Of a stretch of 64,000 nt of DNA, positions 41,080-53,103 are shown piece after piece. The position numbers and the translations under genes are program-made. The notes beneath the pieces were generated by a model. The model did no database searches, was not told where the DNA came from, and saw only the letters and a program-made list of their open reading frames with translations. The stretch is from Leptodactylus fallax (lineage: Eukaryota > Chordata > Amphibia > Anura > Leptodactylidae), in contig CAMRHE010000018.1 of the NCBI GenBank assembly GCA_947044405.1, positions 124,001 through 188,000 of the forward strand, read 5' to 3'. Positions within the stretch are counted from its first letter, which is position 1. Each line of letters begins with the position of its first letter.

Positions 41080-43996
41080 CTGCATGATAGAAAAAAGAAG
41101 AATGATCAAAGTAAACAGAAAGAGAACATCATGAAAAGAGTCACTCTGCTGCCATGCTGAGAAAACACTGAATACATAAAAATATTATGCAAACTTGCAC
41201 TCAAAAGATAGACATCACATCAGATGAATTTGTTAGATGCTGCAACGAGTTACTGACAGTCATGCTCACCATTGAATATTAAGAGAATTATAAAATGCCA
41301 GCTGTTCACCAACTTGCTTTTCTAGTTGTAAAGAAGTGAACGCGAGAAGTAGACCATGAATGAAGCAGAACACAAGAATTTGTGCTAATTTGTGCTCTTT
41401 TTAGAATATTGGGGGTTAATGTTAATCCGCACCACTTATGTAAGAGAATACAGTATTTACTAGGGAGGACTAGGGTAAAAAAAATGAATGTCTAGGTCAA
41501 TATATAAACCTATTTGCATACACATATCCATGTCTTCTCTTCTACACTCAACTTTAATATTACATATTGACTGCTGCAGCATACTATCGAGACAGCATAG
41601 CGCACTTATCTGCACATCATACAACTCTTAAAGTGAATGAGCATAGGCACGCTACACAAATATTGTAATAATAACTTTTTAACAAAACACACTGACAGTC
41701 AAGTTCAGGATTGATATAATTCCCAATCTAATCTCTGCTTTCCTTTTTCTCCCATTTTTTCTTACAATGCAAATATATAGTGATGATTTCTTTACATTTC
41801 TCACATGTTTCTCAGGAGCCCAGTCATTTCAACTCTCCTCCTTCTCACTATCCTGTGTATGGCTGGAAGGCAACTGGCTATAGCAGGAGTTTCCCGTTCA
41901 TAGCCCTATCTGTAGTAGGACACAAACATTATTAATCCCATTGACTAATCCCATGCGTGCAGCCATTTACCATCTGAAATTGAAAGAGATTAACAGGATA
42001 TTTACTTCTGTGTTCTCTGCAGCTTGTCTACAAGACTGACTGTTGCAGAAACATGTAGAAAATCTTGCAGACATTTTATAACAGCAGAACACCTGTCCAC
42101 ATGATGGGTATGGTATTGCAAGTAGGGAGTAAAGAAGCTACTGTACTTCTGTTGGCTGCTCTACAGAGGATAAGGCTACATGCATACAGCATTAAAACGG
42201 ACATTAAAAACAGATTAACAGTTTTTGGACATTTGTCAGTTTTTAATGTCAATTTTGCATCAGTTTGCCATCCATTTTAAACTGTCATTTAAAAAAAAAA
42301 AAAATGATGAACTTTTTCATTACCCAACCCACTCATCCGTTTTAATGGCCATCACACAGATACAAATCAGTTTTGACAAATGTTAAAAGTGGACCCATTT
42401 GATTGTATTGGTCCATCAGTCTGTGAAAATGAACAGAAATAGGACATGTATTTACTCCCATTGTTACGAAAACGGCCATTACACGTCCATTTTTCACTTT
42501 CGTGTGCAAGGGACTTACCTGTGTAGAGAACTGGCTGTGGGGGGAGGGTTGTGTGTCCATATGTGTCCACCAACAATCAGCTGGACATTCACATGATAAT
42601 GGCACAAAATTATGTAAATAAATATCATATTACATCATTTTTTACAGCTTGTAAAAGCCAACATTATGATTTTTTAAGATGTAGATGATATGATATTTAA
42701 TGGTAGGGCGTTCCTTCAATACTTTTTCCAATAGTGGTACAATCCAAACAATGTGTTATTTTCTAGTGTGAGGGGTCAGCAAAAGTAATGGTAGGGTTGA
42801 TGGATACTCAATAAAATATTAGTATATAGTGAATACTTCATGTAACATTATTGTTTTGTATACATTTAACTTGGAGAAATTTCAGACTAATGGTCACTGG
42901 TGGCAAATCTGATACCAACACTGTACCATCTCATACTAATGATTTACCATTCAAAATATAAGTTAAAAAACACATAAAAATTGGGCATTAAGGAAATGTA
43001 TAATAACACGTAATTTTCCAAATGGAATCAGTATTGTAATAAAATTATAAATACCATTTTCTTTTTATCTTTTCAATACTTTGTAATGTAACACATTCCT
43101 GGCAAAGAACATACAAGCCCCCAAGCTCATCAAAGATGAAATTCGCTGCCAGATGTCTTCAAAGTCAACAGACAAACAATCCATAAATATATAAAGATAT
43201 TCCTGCCTCAATGTTAGGGGTCAGAAGACTTATTTCCCCCCTCATGTAGGAGTGGAAGTTCTGCTGATCTAAATTAATATGTACTAATAGCTTTCATCCA
43301 CGTAGTCACCTATTCCTTGTGGTATCTAAGCAACAGACAATTCTAGATCATGCTTAACAAATCACTACCTAATAAGTACAATGATAGACCATCTTTTATG
43401 TTTTTAATGGCATAGTCCTTTAACATGCTATGTTTCTTGACATGTCTAATCTGGTCCTTATCAAATTCCATAAACCTGAATGATAAAGACTGACATGTAC
43501 AGGCACCCACAAAGCAATTTTTCCCCACTACTTTATGATAACATTGCATGCTATGACCTGACTAGTCCCTAAAGGCTTTGATCAGAAATAACTTCACTTC
43601 GATGACAGTTTATTGCTAAAACTAAACTGACAAATTCTCATCTGTTATCTTCAGGAGGAGATAAAACTCCATAAATTGGTTTCTAAATAATATGATAAAA
43701 TCCCAACAGATGTAATTAAGTGACCAAAACCTGTGAGCCTTGGTTTAGCCGCAATTATATTTCTGGAAGGAAGATGAACATCTCTCTCTGCTCTAATCCT
43801 TGCTAGGATGTTCAGGTTTCTTCCCGAGATCAGACACACAAGATCCCATACTGTGCGTATTGCTGTATGAAAACTTTTATTAAGTATTTTTTTACCTTTA
43901 CCACCGAAATGTCACTGCTCACTAAATGTTAAGGCTAATAACTAAATGATGCAATGAACGTATGCATATTAACTAACTGGTTTTTTGGAGAAGGTT
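41080..43996. other. Intronic DNA without recognised genes
   Basis: 42170-42490 has repeat-like words (AAAACGGACATTAAAAACAG, GCCATTACACGTCC) suggesting an old MITE without clear ends. No exon is required by phase. Confidence 0.4.
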
Positions 43997-44395
43997 TTAA
44001 AGGGAACCTGACACCTCGAAAATGCTGGGTAATCTGCAGGCAGCATGTTGTAGAGTAGGAGATGAGCATACTGATGTGTAGTTTTATGGGAAAAGATTCT
44101 ATATAACTTGACATTCATTTCTCTGTTGTTTCTATGCTTAGATGGAGTAATTGAGTCCAGTGGGTGGTACTAACGGTGATTACCAGCTATCTCTGTATGC
44201 ACAGTCACTGTCTGGACCGCCCACTGGACTCAAATACTCCATCTAAGCATACAAACAACAAAATAAATGGATAAATGTTAAGTTATACTGTATCTTTTCC
44301 CACAAAACTATACATCAATCTGCTCAGCTCTTCCTGCTCTATAACACGCTGCTTGCAGATTACACAGAATTTTCATGGTGACAGGTTACCTTTAA
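43997..44395. mobile_element. T2-type foldback MITE (TTAAAGGG termini)
   Basis: TTAA stands at 43997-44000 and 44392-44395. The left terminus TTAAAGGGAACCTGACACC mirrors GGTGACAGGTTACCTTTAA. The arms pair over nearly their whole length (for example AGTTTTATGGGAAAAGAT with ATCTTTTCCCACAAAACT, and CCAGTGGGTGGT with ACCGCCCACTGG) around a centre near 44195. TTAAAGGRR termini with TTAA duplication define the T2 MITE family described in Xenopus, related to Kolobok. The family name is from memory. Confidence 0.82.
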
Positions 44396-45003
44396 TAACC
44401 TGCTGGTGTTGTAAAACCACAGCATGCTTTATCCTGTACACTGTGTCGGTGTTTTTTCCCAATTGTCAAGAGTTAAAAATGTAACCAAGAAAAGACAAGT
44501 TTTATTTCTTTTACACGCAGCACTGCAATGCTGATTTTTAGCTCTAATGGCCGAAAGAAAAAAAAGGGGTTGTCCAGGATAAAACAAAAAATAAATAAAA
44601 AAAACTAAAGAAAAAAAAACTAAAACTAAAATCAGGAATAAAGTGCTGTAAATGTACAGATGACAAGCTGCAGCCAGTGACCCCTGCAGCTCAGGAGCCT
44701 TGTGCTGTACAGGCATCACCATTGAGAATAGTGAATGGCTGCAACACTCAAGGCCACATGCATGGCATCAGCACTGCAAGACAAGTTACCAAGCCTGGCT
44801 AGGACAACAAAGGGTGGCAGTGTGATCTACAGTAGAAGAATAGTGGATGAGATTAAACAAACCTCATTTATATGCTGTGAATAAAATCCACCTGCAGATC
44901 AGTCAGAGCAAAAGATGAAACAATTTTGGGTGTTTTTGCCTGTGGCTGCTTGAGAACATATAGCAGAATTTCTATGATTAAAATCCTGTAGTTTGTTCAA
45001 CCT
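44396..45003. other. Intronic DNA without recognised genes
   Basis: An AAAAGGGGTTGTCCAGGAT edge at 44562-44580 is the word found at termini of frog-type repeats. Nothing else is supported. Confidence 0.4.
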
Positions 45004-45160
45004 CAGGGGTGTAGCAGTAGCTATCAGTCCTTAAACCATAAGGGGGCCCCAAAGGTCCCTATGACACATAAAATATACCACTATTCTAAATGATACAAGG
45101 TAGGCAGGGGCCCCATTACAGATTTTGAATTGGGGTCCACAGCTTCAAGTTACACCTCTG
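45004..45160. mobile_element. Small hAT-like MITE with an 8-bp duplication
   Basis: CAGGGGTGTAGCAGTAGC and its partner AAGTTACACCTCTG are terminal inverted repeats. The flanks TTCAACCT (44996-45003) and TTCATCCT (45161-45168) agree at 7 of 8, the duplication length of hAT transposons. It shares GGGGCCCC interior words with the larger copies. Confidence 0.8.
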
Positions 45161-45991
45161 TTCATCCTGTGTGGCTCATCTTAATCTTCAGTAAAATTAA
45201 TTCATTTACAACTTTCTCTTTTTCAACTGAGGATGAAACGGATCACAGCAAAACTGTGCCATTATACAAAGCATCAATAGGTGGCACTGGCCTACAAGTC
45301 ACACACTCCACTGCTGCTCTCTGCTCTCATCAAGCTTTATGTGTTTAGGTTTTTTCACATTTGGATGCACTGAAGTGAAGTCACTGATAAAGGGATTAGG
45401 AAAATAAAAACTGTGTATCCTATCCTTAATAATGATCCAACATGCTGGTATATCCCTGAAATAATTAAGCCTACATATACCATTGAGCTCTTGGACATCA
45501 ACGTAAAGTAACATTCTGTAAACGTAGGAAGCTATGCATAGCTATGATGTCACTCATCTCTACTGCTTATAGTATCTGCAGAAATGTTGTCAGCCGCTGC
45601 ATGAAAGAGAAAGAGCTTGGATCTATTTATTCACTCTGACCTTGGCCTAGACCACTTGTGGCTCGCCACACTCCACTGCATGTAATTTACTTGTCGTCAA
45701 AAAGGAACCATGAAGATATATTGGTGTCATATTTTTCCTAACCAAAGAAATGCTGTATACATGTCCTTCTGACACGGAGGCCATAGTTTAATTTATATAG
45801 AGAATAGTAATAAGTCAAAATATTATCCCCCAACTACAAACAATAAGCCATTTGACCAGAGCAACATTTATTCACAAAAATACCTTGTGTTTTGGCCACT
45901 TTTACATGCCAGTATTCTGGGCAATATCTTGTATCAGCATTCGTCGACCAAAATCAGGAGTTGGTCCAAAACACAGAAGTGACAATATTTC
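45161..45991. other. Intronic DNA without recognised features
   Basis: No exon or repeat terminus is supported. Confidence 0.4.
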
Positions 45992-46162
45992 CATTATTGG
46001 TTTTTCTTTGTTTATGTTCTACTCTTGGTTTGGATAATAAGTTTATAGCCAGGCCTATAATTCTTTGCGTCCTTTTCATTATTGGTTTTTCTTTGTTTAT
46101 GTTCTACTCTTGGTTTTGGATAATAAGTTTATAGCCAGGCCTATAATTTTTTGCGTCCTTTT
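45992..46162. repeat. 85-bp direct tandem duplication (two units)
   Basis: Unit 1 is 45992-46076 and unit 2 46077-46162, both starting CATTATTGGTTTTTCTTTG. They differ by one inserted T and one C/T change only, so the duplication is recent. Confidence 0.93.
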
Positions 46163-46174
46163 CAAAACATGTGC

Positions 46175-46472
46175 TGTGGTATCTTCACTGCTTACCAACT
46201 ACAGCACCATACATTGTATACTGGCTGTGATTGAGCTGCAGCTCAGTGCTATTCACGTGATCGGGAATGAGCTGCAGCACAGCCATGTGACTAATGCATG
46301 TGATGTCACTGGCCTGGAAAGAGATGGAGCTCACCCAAGTTCGCCAAGTTCTTAAGCACTTCACCCCCACTTCTATCAGTGGGGGTTCTACATGTCAGAC
46401 TGTACCAGTATAATATTAATGGTCTATCGTAAAGATAGACCATCAATACTACAGTCCCAGAAAACCCCTTTA
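46175..46472 (+). repeat. Dispersed frog-type repeat (GGCCATGTGACC family), copy 3
   Basis: ACCATACATTGTATACTGGC, GAGCTGCAGC (twice), CAGCCATGTGACTAATG and GTGATGTCACTGGCC match 8903-9115. It ends CCAGAAAACCCCTTTAGG. An inner hairpin TGGTCTATCGTAAAGATAGACCA lies at 46420-46442. Confidence 0.65.
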
Positions 46473-46600
46473 GGCTAAGGCTCCACGTAGCTCCCCGCAC
46501 CCACGAAGCACTGCGGGAAAAACCACAGCGGAAATACAACGCAGTTTTTTCAAGGAAAGTATGCAGAGTTTTCCTCTGCGGACTTTCTTCTTTGATTATA
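46473..46600. repeat. GCG-type foldback MITE fragment
   Basis: GGCTAAGGCTCCACGTAGC, CACTGCGGGAAAAACC, TTTTCCTCTGCGGACTTTC and GATTATACCT match 1-240 and 9121-9441. It seems cut off on the right. Confidence 0.5.
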
Positions 46601-47632
46601 CCTCAACATTTGAACTGAATGATGGTCAAACTTGCCAGACTCTGAATCTCACTGTCGGAGGTTCTCAGAGTAGTATTTTCTGCTGGTCAAGTGCACGGAC
46701 CTTATTGTACATTTTATAATGTGAAGTCCTTACATTAGGCAGTAAACAATTATCTGCTGTAGGTTTAAAAAAAAATGGGGTTCTGTTGAATTATACATGG
46801 TATAGGGGTTTGTGACGATAAAGCGGGCTATACACATAAGATAGCTGTCAGCTGACATTCTAAGACCTATCATTTAATCTTTCAGTCGGTGTTGCCTTAG
46901 GTAACCTTATAATTGACACCATTCTAATGTACATACAATGTATTGAAAAACTTCAACTGTGTTTAAAGCATATCTCTCCCTGAATATGCTGCCCTTTCTG
47001 GGGCAAGTATATAACAACGTCTGGTTTACTCTAGTTTTACTCCAAATCTCAAAAAAAATGTGCAGTTTTGGATAATAGGAACTAGCATTGAAACCATTGG
47101 ATCCATTGTTTTGATGAGGGGCCTGATCCCTCTATCTCTAATCTGTGACTGACAGCTGCCATAAATACATCAAAAACACTATGGCTGCCATTCACTGGTG
47201 AAAAGGTTGAGGGGGGGGGGCAGAGGGAGATCAACCCTCATGAATAATTTTTGTTAAAAGAGTAATTAAACTTTCAGACAACTTTTGATTTTCTGGTAGT
47301 ATTTGTGTCATTAATACATTTTGTAATAAACTTATTAACAAATTTTGCCTCCTTTCTGTCAAATCCTGCATCTGTTTATTCTTTCCTTGCTTTTGTATTG
47401 AGAGCTGTTCCTGCCTCTCACTGAGTAACTGTGTATGGGGTACGGGCTTGGAGTACAGGGCTGCGTTAAATGTGGCTAGGGAAGGGTTACTTCAAACAGT
47501 TATACCTCAGACATTATAAAATGTACAAACTTGCTTTTGGTCATATGAAAGAGGAGATTCTGAGGTTGCTGCAGGGGAAAAGGATGTAACAGACTCTGGC
47601 GAAGCATTGCATAATCTGTTACATATGAAAGG
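46601..47632. other. Intronic DNA without recognised features
   Basis: There is a G run at 47211-47221. No gene evidence. Confidence 0.4.
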
Positions 47633-47813
47633 CAGAGGCATAACTTGAGAGGGTGCACATGATATGCTCGCACTGAGGCCCAGGACAGTAAGGGGGCCCA
47701 TAAGGTGCCTCTATGCTATATGAGGAGACTAGTACTATTAACAAAACATTATGGTTGAGGGGCCCTGGTACAAATTTTGCACTGGGGCCCAGGAGATTCA
47801 TGGTATGCCTCTG
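47633..47813. mobile_element. Small hAT-like MITE
   Basis: CAGAGGCATAACTTGAGAGG and its partner ATTCATGGTATGCCTCTG are terminal inverted repeats. The interior has GGGGGCCCATAAGG and ACTGGGGCCCAGG. The flanks ATGAAAGG and ATGACTGT agree at only 5 of 8. It belongs to the same class as 45004-45160. Confidence 0.7.
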
Positions 47814-48545
47814 ATGACTGTCTTCTGCTCTGGCAGACCCAGCCCAATCTTCCTTAGAGGCTCCTTGCCCTTGCTCATATAGGGAGCATCTAAGGGGGCA
47901 TATGAACAGTAGTTGTCTTTATAGAAGAAGAAATAGTGAAATTGGACATTATCTAACTCAGAAAATTACAGAAATTATTTTAAATTTTTGCAATCATTGA
48001 ACATTTTATATTTATTTTATATAAAAAGGAAGTCATAATTCTGTTTTTCCAGTCTCCTAATGTTCTGTGGTAAATGCTTTTTCACGACAAAAGATTACAT
48101 TTATTTCAACACAATGGTTTGACAGAATCTTACTGGAGCAAGTGTTTATAACCTCACCTCTGTTTTCTGCAGTAAGTGCCATTGACAGACAAAAAAAATT
48201 GTTTGAATAGTTCACTACAGGGAAAAAAATCCAATAATTTGTAGTAAAAGTAGGTAATAAATGTAAAATAAAGCTGGTATTGACCAAGTGCCTTAAGCTG
48301 TCTGTCTAAGCTACTAAAACAAGTTGTGATAAATTAAACAATGACTAACACCGACTAGAAAATATAGCATTGTACTGTCTCTGCTGATCCAATTGAGCAC
48401 GACCAGTACAACTGGAAATCTCTCAATGGATAAATGCTGCAGCCACAGCCTACTGTACATTGTTGAAATGCTGGCTATAGTATAGTGCTCTACACCTTCT
48501 TATTCTTGTAAATAGATACCTTTTATTCTCAAGATGGTTTCTTAC
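47814..48545. other. Intronic DNA up to INPP4B exon B
   Basis: No repeat or extra exon is supported. Confidence 0.4.
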
Positions 48546-48684
48546 CATTTATGTGCGATGTGATGAGATCTTCATCTGAAGAGTCTGGTTTGTTATCTGT
48601 TGTGCTTTCTTCTTGTTCAAGTAGTCTGTCTATCATGGCAATAATGCAATTTAGACTCTTCCCTATGTTGGCCCACACCCTATC
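48546..48684 (-). CDS. INPP4B: INPP4B exon B (46 codons plus 1 base)
   Basis: The acceptor is ...TTCTTTTCAG|GATAGG and the donor AAATG|GTAAGAAAC on the minus strand. It enters in phase 0 and leaves with one extra base (G) that pairs with AA of the next exon to give Glu. The product starts [20 protein letters not shown], a conserved amphipathic helix, and then has an acidic, Ser/Thr-rich stretch ([18 protein letters not shown]) that looks like a variable loop. The 139-bp length and phase agree with both neighbours. The role is structural within the central region; no catalytic motif is present. Confidence 0.88.
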
Positions 48685-49741
48685 CTGAAAAGAACATAAG
48701 CATCACAAAAGATACACTAACACAAAACCTACACAAAAGATGATACAGCCGCATAACAGCAAATGGACATTGTAAAGAGACACTGTAAAACAGGCAGCTG
48801 AGGACCAATAGTGTTATGTTAGGAAAGTATTGTGCTCAGTAAATTACTGCAGATACTTTTCCATATACCTTTTTTTTGCAGATATTTTTCCATAGTTTGT
48901 GAACATATGTTAAGTAACTGAATAAAGAATCAAACACTAAACTGGCTTTTTGCACATCATTTTGTTATCTGCCCTAATTTTCTTGTGGTAAAAAAAAAAA
49001 AAAATTATGTTAAGGCATACGCATGGCATAGTTGTGTGCATAAAGCTTCTGCTAAGGTAACTGGAGCCTTTGGTGTCCCATACAATGGGGCACTTCATAT
49101 GCCATGCTTTCCTTTTCTGCTTGGGAGACCACAGCTGTCATAGTGTAGCTTTATCAAAGCAGGTAATAGAAAGGGGTTGTCCAGATTTTAATTTTTATGA
49201 CCTATGGATCAGCTGTACAGGGAAACTTTTGACGCTTGTACTATACCATTGATTTCAATGGGAGCTCAGCTGAGCTGCAGTACCGGCGCCGACTGCTTCA
49301 GGCTCCATTGCTCTCTATAGTACGAGTTCTGGAGGGTTGGAAGTGGCCCAGCACAGTGCCTGTCATCCTCCCACCATTAATATACTTATGGCCCATCTTT
49401 AAGAAGGGTCATAAAAAAATAAATCCAGTTCTGTATATTGTCACTAGTAGAAATAAATCATTGTCATTGTCATGTCAGGGTGTGTTTTAGATAGGCCTAC
49501 ATATTATAGACCTGTAGGCACTTTGGTTCATTTTATAGCATGTCTATCAGGAATGCTATTCCCCCCCCCCCCTATAAAAAAACAGGGGCCCAGGAGCATC
49601 AAATAATGCCTCTGAGTGTCAGAAATGCAAAGTGCCTACATCTACTGGATGTAAAATTACTTGTTTGTTATGGATACTACAGTCTTATTTTTATGTACAT
49701 TACCAGAAATAAAAACTTAATGTAGTAAATAACCATAATAA

Positions 49742-49746
<5 letters not shown>
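48685..49746. other. Intronic DNA without recognised genes
   Basis: GGGGCCCAGGAGCATCAAATAATGCCTCTG at 49585-49614 looks like one end of a hAT-like MITE. AAAGGGGTTGTCCAG is at 49171-49185. No exon. Confidence 0.4.

Positions 49747-49793
<47 letters not shown>
49747..49793. repeat. (TA)n tract beside a Tc1 element
   Basis: An almost pure AT alternation of about 47 bases ends at the left terminus of the next transposon. Further (TA)n tracts are at 51372-51387 and 53037-53061. Confidence 0.95.
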
Positions 49794-49799
<6 letters not shown>

Positions 49800-51371
49800 A
49801 GGAAATAAGTATTTGATCCCTTGCTTATTTTGTAAGTTTGCCCACTGACAAAGACATGAACAGTCTATAATTTTAAGGGTAGGTTAATTTTAACAGTGAG
49901 AGATAGAATATCAAAAATAAAATCCAGAAAATTACATTATATAAATTTTATAAATTTATTTGCATTTTGCAGAGACAAATAAGTATTTGATCCCCTACCA
50001 ACCATTACGAGTTCTGGCTCCTACAGACCAGTTAGACGCTCCTAATCAACTTGTTACCTGCTTTAAAGACAGCTCTCTTATATTGTCACCTGTATAAAAG
50101 ACTCCGGTCCACAGACTCAATGAATCAGTTAGACTTTAACCTCTACAACATGGGCAAGACTAAAGAGCTTTCTAAGGAAGTCAGGGACAAGATCATAGAC
50201 CTGCACAAGGGCTACAAAACCATAAGTAAGATGCTGGGTGAGAAGGAGACAACTGTTGGTGCAATAGTAAGAAAACGGAAGAAATACAAAATGATTGTCA
50301 ATTGACATCGATCTGGGGCTCCATGCAAAATCTCACCTCGTGGGGTATCCTTGATCATGAGGAAGGTAAGAGATCAGCCTAAAACTACACGGGGGGAACT
50401 TGTTAATGATCTCAAGGCAGCTGGGACCACAGTCACCAAGAAAACCATTGGTAACACATTATACCGTAATGGATTAAAATCCTGCAGTGCCCGCAAGGTC
50501 CCCCTGCTCAAGAAGTGCATGCCCGTGTGCAGGCCCGTCTGAAGTTTGCCAATGAACACTTGGATGATTCTGCGAGTGAGTGGGAGAAGGTGCTGTTGTC
50601 AGATGAGACAAAAATTGAGCTCTTTGACATTAACTCAACTCGCCGTGTTTGGAGGAAGAGAAATGCTGCCTATGACCCAAAGAACACCATCTCCACTTTC
50701 AAGCATGGAGCTGGAAACATTATATTTTGGGGGTGTTTCTCTGCTAAGGGCACAGGACTACTTCACCACATTAATGGGAGAATGGATGGAGCCATGTTCC
50801 GTAAAATCCTGAGTGACAACCTTCTTCCCTTCACCAGGACATTAAAAATGGGTCATGGCTGGGTCTTCCAGCAGGACAATGACCCAAAACATACAGCCAA
50901 GGCAACAAAGGAGTGGCTCAAAAAGAAGCACATTAAGGTCATGGAATGGTCTAGCCAGTCTCCAGACCTTAATCTCATAGAAAACTTATGGAGGGAGCTG
51001 AAGCTCCGAGTTGCCAAGAAACAGCCTCAAAATCTTAATGATTTAGAGATGATCTGCAAAGAGGAGTCCACCAAAATTCCTCCTGACATGTGCGCAAACC
51101 TCATCATCAACTACAACAAACGTCTGACTGCTGTGCTTGCCAACAAGGGTTTTGCCACCAAGTATTAAGTCTTGTTTGCCAGAGGGATCAAATACTTATT
51201 TATCTCTGCAAAATGCAAATAAATTTATACAATGTGATTTTCAGGATTTTATTTTTGATATTCTCTCACTGTTAAAATTAACCTACCCTTAAAGTTATAG
51301 ACTGTTCATGTCTTTGTCAGTGGGCAAACTTATAAATTCAGCAAGGGATCAAATACTTATTTCCTTCACTG
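49794..51371 (+). mobile_element. Tc1-like transposon B
   Basis: 1578 bp with IR/DR ends of about 190 bp. GTGAAGGAAATAAGTATTTG is outside and AAATAAGTATTTGATCCCC inside (49977 on) at the left; the mirror copies are at 51181-51205 and 51335-51371. It is flanked by TA within (TA)n. The left end has TAGTGAAGG where the right end implies CAGTGAAGG. It carries one transposase gene with two lesions. Confidence 0.92.
50150..51168 (+). pseudogene. Tc1-like transposase B (one stop, one frameshift)
   Basis: It starts ATG 50150 ([20 protein letters not shown], helix-turn-helix). TGA at 50303 sits where the same-frame sequence continues as [18 protein letters not shown] to TGA (a CpG transition) would explain it. 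Near 50513 one base is missing and the frame changes. The catalytic part is then open to TAA 51166. Catalytic residues are Asp 50602 (SDETK), Asp 50875 ([10 protein letters not shown]) and Glu 50980 (NLIENLW), spaced as DD34E. The C-terminus ANKGFATKY is normal. It is about 340 codons overall, the usual Tc1 size. Confidence 0.92.
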
Positions 51372-51387
51372 TATATATATATATATA

Positions 51388-53036
51388 CAGTCATATGAAA
51401 AAGTTTGGGCACCCCTATTAATCTTAATCATTTTTAGTTCTAAATATTTGGGTGTTTGCAACAGCCATTTCAATTTGATATATCTAATAACTGATGGACA
51501 CAGTAATATTTCAGGATTGAAATGAGGTTTATTGTACTAACAGAAAATGTGCAATATGCATTAAACCAAAATTTGACCGGTGCAAAAATTTGGGTACCCT
51601 TATCATTTTATTGATTTGAATACTCCTAACTACTTTTTACTGACTTACTGAAGCACAAAATTGGTTTTGTAACCTCACTGAGCTTTGAACTTCATAGCCA
51701 GGTGTATCCAATCATGAGAAAAGGTATTTAAGGTGGCCAATTGCAAGTTGTTCTCCTATTTGAATCTCCTCTGAAGAGTGGCATCATGGGCTCCTCAAAA
51801 CAACTCTCAAATGATCTGAAAACAAAGATTGTTCAACATAGTTGTTCAGGGGAAGGATACAAAAAGTTGTCTCAGAGATTTAACCTGTCAGTTTCCACTG
51901 TGAGGAACATAGTAAGGAAATGGAAGACCACAGGGACAGTTCTTGTTAAGCCCAGAAGTGGCAGGCCAAGAAAAATATCAGAAAGGCAGAGAAGAAGAAT
52001 GGTGAGAACAGTCAAGGACAATCCACAGACCACCTCCAAAGAGCTGCAGCATCATCTTGCTGCAGATGGTGTCACTGTGCATCGGTCAACAATACAGCAC
52101 ACTTTGCACAAGGAGAAGCTGTATGGGAGAGTGATGCGAAAGAAGCCGTTTCTGAAAGCACGCCACAAACAGAGTCGCCTGAGGTATGCAAAAGCACATT
52201 TGGACAAGCCAGCTTCATTTTGGAAGAAGGTCCTGTGGACTGATGAAACAAAGATTGAGTTGTTTGGTCATACAAAAAGGCGTTATGCATGGCGTCAAAA
52301 AAACACAGCATTCCAAGAAAAACACTTGCTACCCACTGTAAAATTTGGTGGAGGTTCCATCATGCTTTGGGGCTGTGTGGCCAATGCCGGCACCGGGAAT
52401 CTTGTTAAAGTTGAGGGTCGCATGGATTCAACTCAGTATCAGCAGATTCTTGAGAATAATGTACAAGAATCAGTGACGAATTTGAAGTTACGCCGGGGAT
52501 GGATATTTCAGTAAGACAATGATCCAAAACACAGCTCCAAATCTACTCAGGCATTCATGCAGAGGAACAATTAGAATGTTCTGGAATGGTCATCCCAGTC
52601 CCCAGACCTGAATATCATTGAACATCTGTGGGATAATTTGAAGCGGGCTGTCCATGCTCGGCGACCATCAAACTTAACTGAACTGGAATTGTTTTGTAAA
52701 GAGGAATGGTCAAAAATACCTTCATCCAGGATCCAGGAACTGATTAAAAGCTACAGGAAGCGACTAGAGGCTGTTATTTTTGCAAAAGTAGGATCTACTA
52801 AATATTAATGTCACTTTTCTGTTGAGGTGCCCATACTTTTGCACAGGTCAAATTTTGGTTTAATGCATATTGCACATTTTCTGTTAGTACAATAAACCTC
52901 ATTTCAATCCTGAAATATTACTGTGTCCATCAGTTATTAGATATATCAAATTGAAATGGCTGTTGCAAACACCCAAATATTTAGAACTAAAAATGATTAA
53001 GATTAATAGGGGTGCCCAAACTTTTTCATATGACTG
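51388..53036 (+). mobile_element. Tc1-like transposon C
   Basis: 1649 bp. The ends CAGTCATATGAAAAAGTTTG and CAAACTTTTTCATATGACTG are inverted over about 215 bp and are flanked by TA inside (TA)n on both sides. It is nearly the same sequence as transposon D at 53104-54754. Confidence 0.93.
51786..52808 (+). pseudogene. Tc1-like transposase C (two nonsense codons)
   Basis: It starts ATG 51786 (MGSSKQLSNDLKTKIVQHSC). The paired helix-turn-helix region includes LSVSTVRNIVRKWK, followed by the GRPRKIS hook motif. The first catalytic Asp is in [14 protein letters not shown] at 52512 replaces the second Gln of the FQQD motif, and TAG at 52572 replaces a Tyr codon seen in copy D. Otherwise the frame runs without shift to TAA 52806, with IIEHLWDNL holding the catalytic Glu. 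Apart from two point changes it is a complete 340-codon DD34E transposase. Confidence 0.93.
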
Positions 53037-53103
53037 TATATATATATATATATATATATATAGTTATATTTAGTATAGTTATTTATATCTATCTATATAG
53101 ATA
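53037..53103. repeat. (TA)n spacer between Tc1 copies C and D
   Basis: TA alternation with TATCTATCTATATAGATA at the right. It is the only DNA between the two transposons. Confidence 0.9.
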
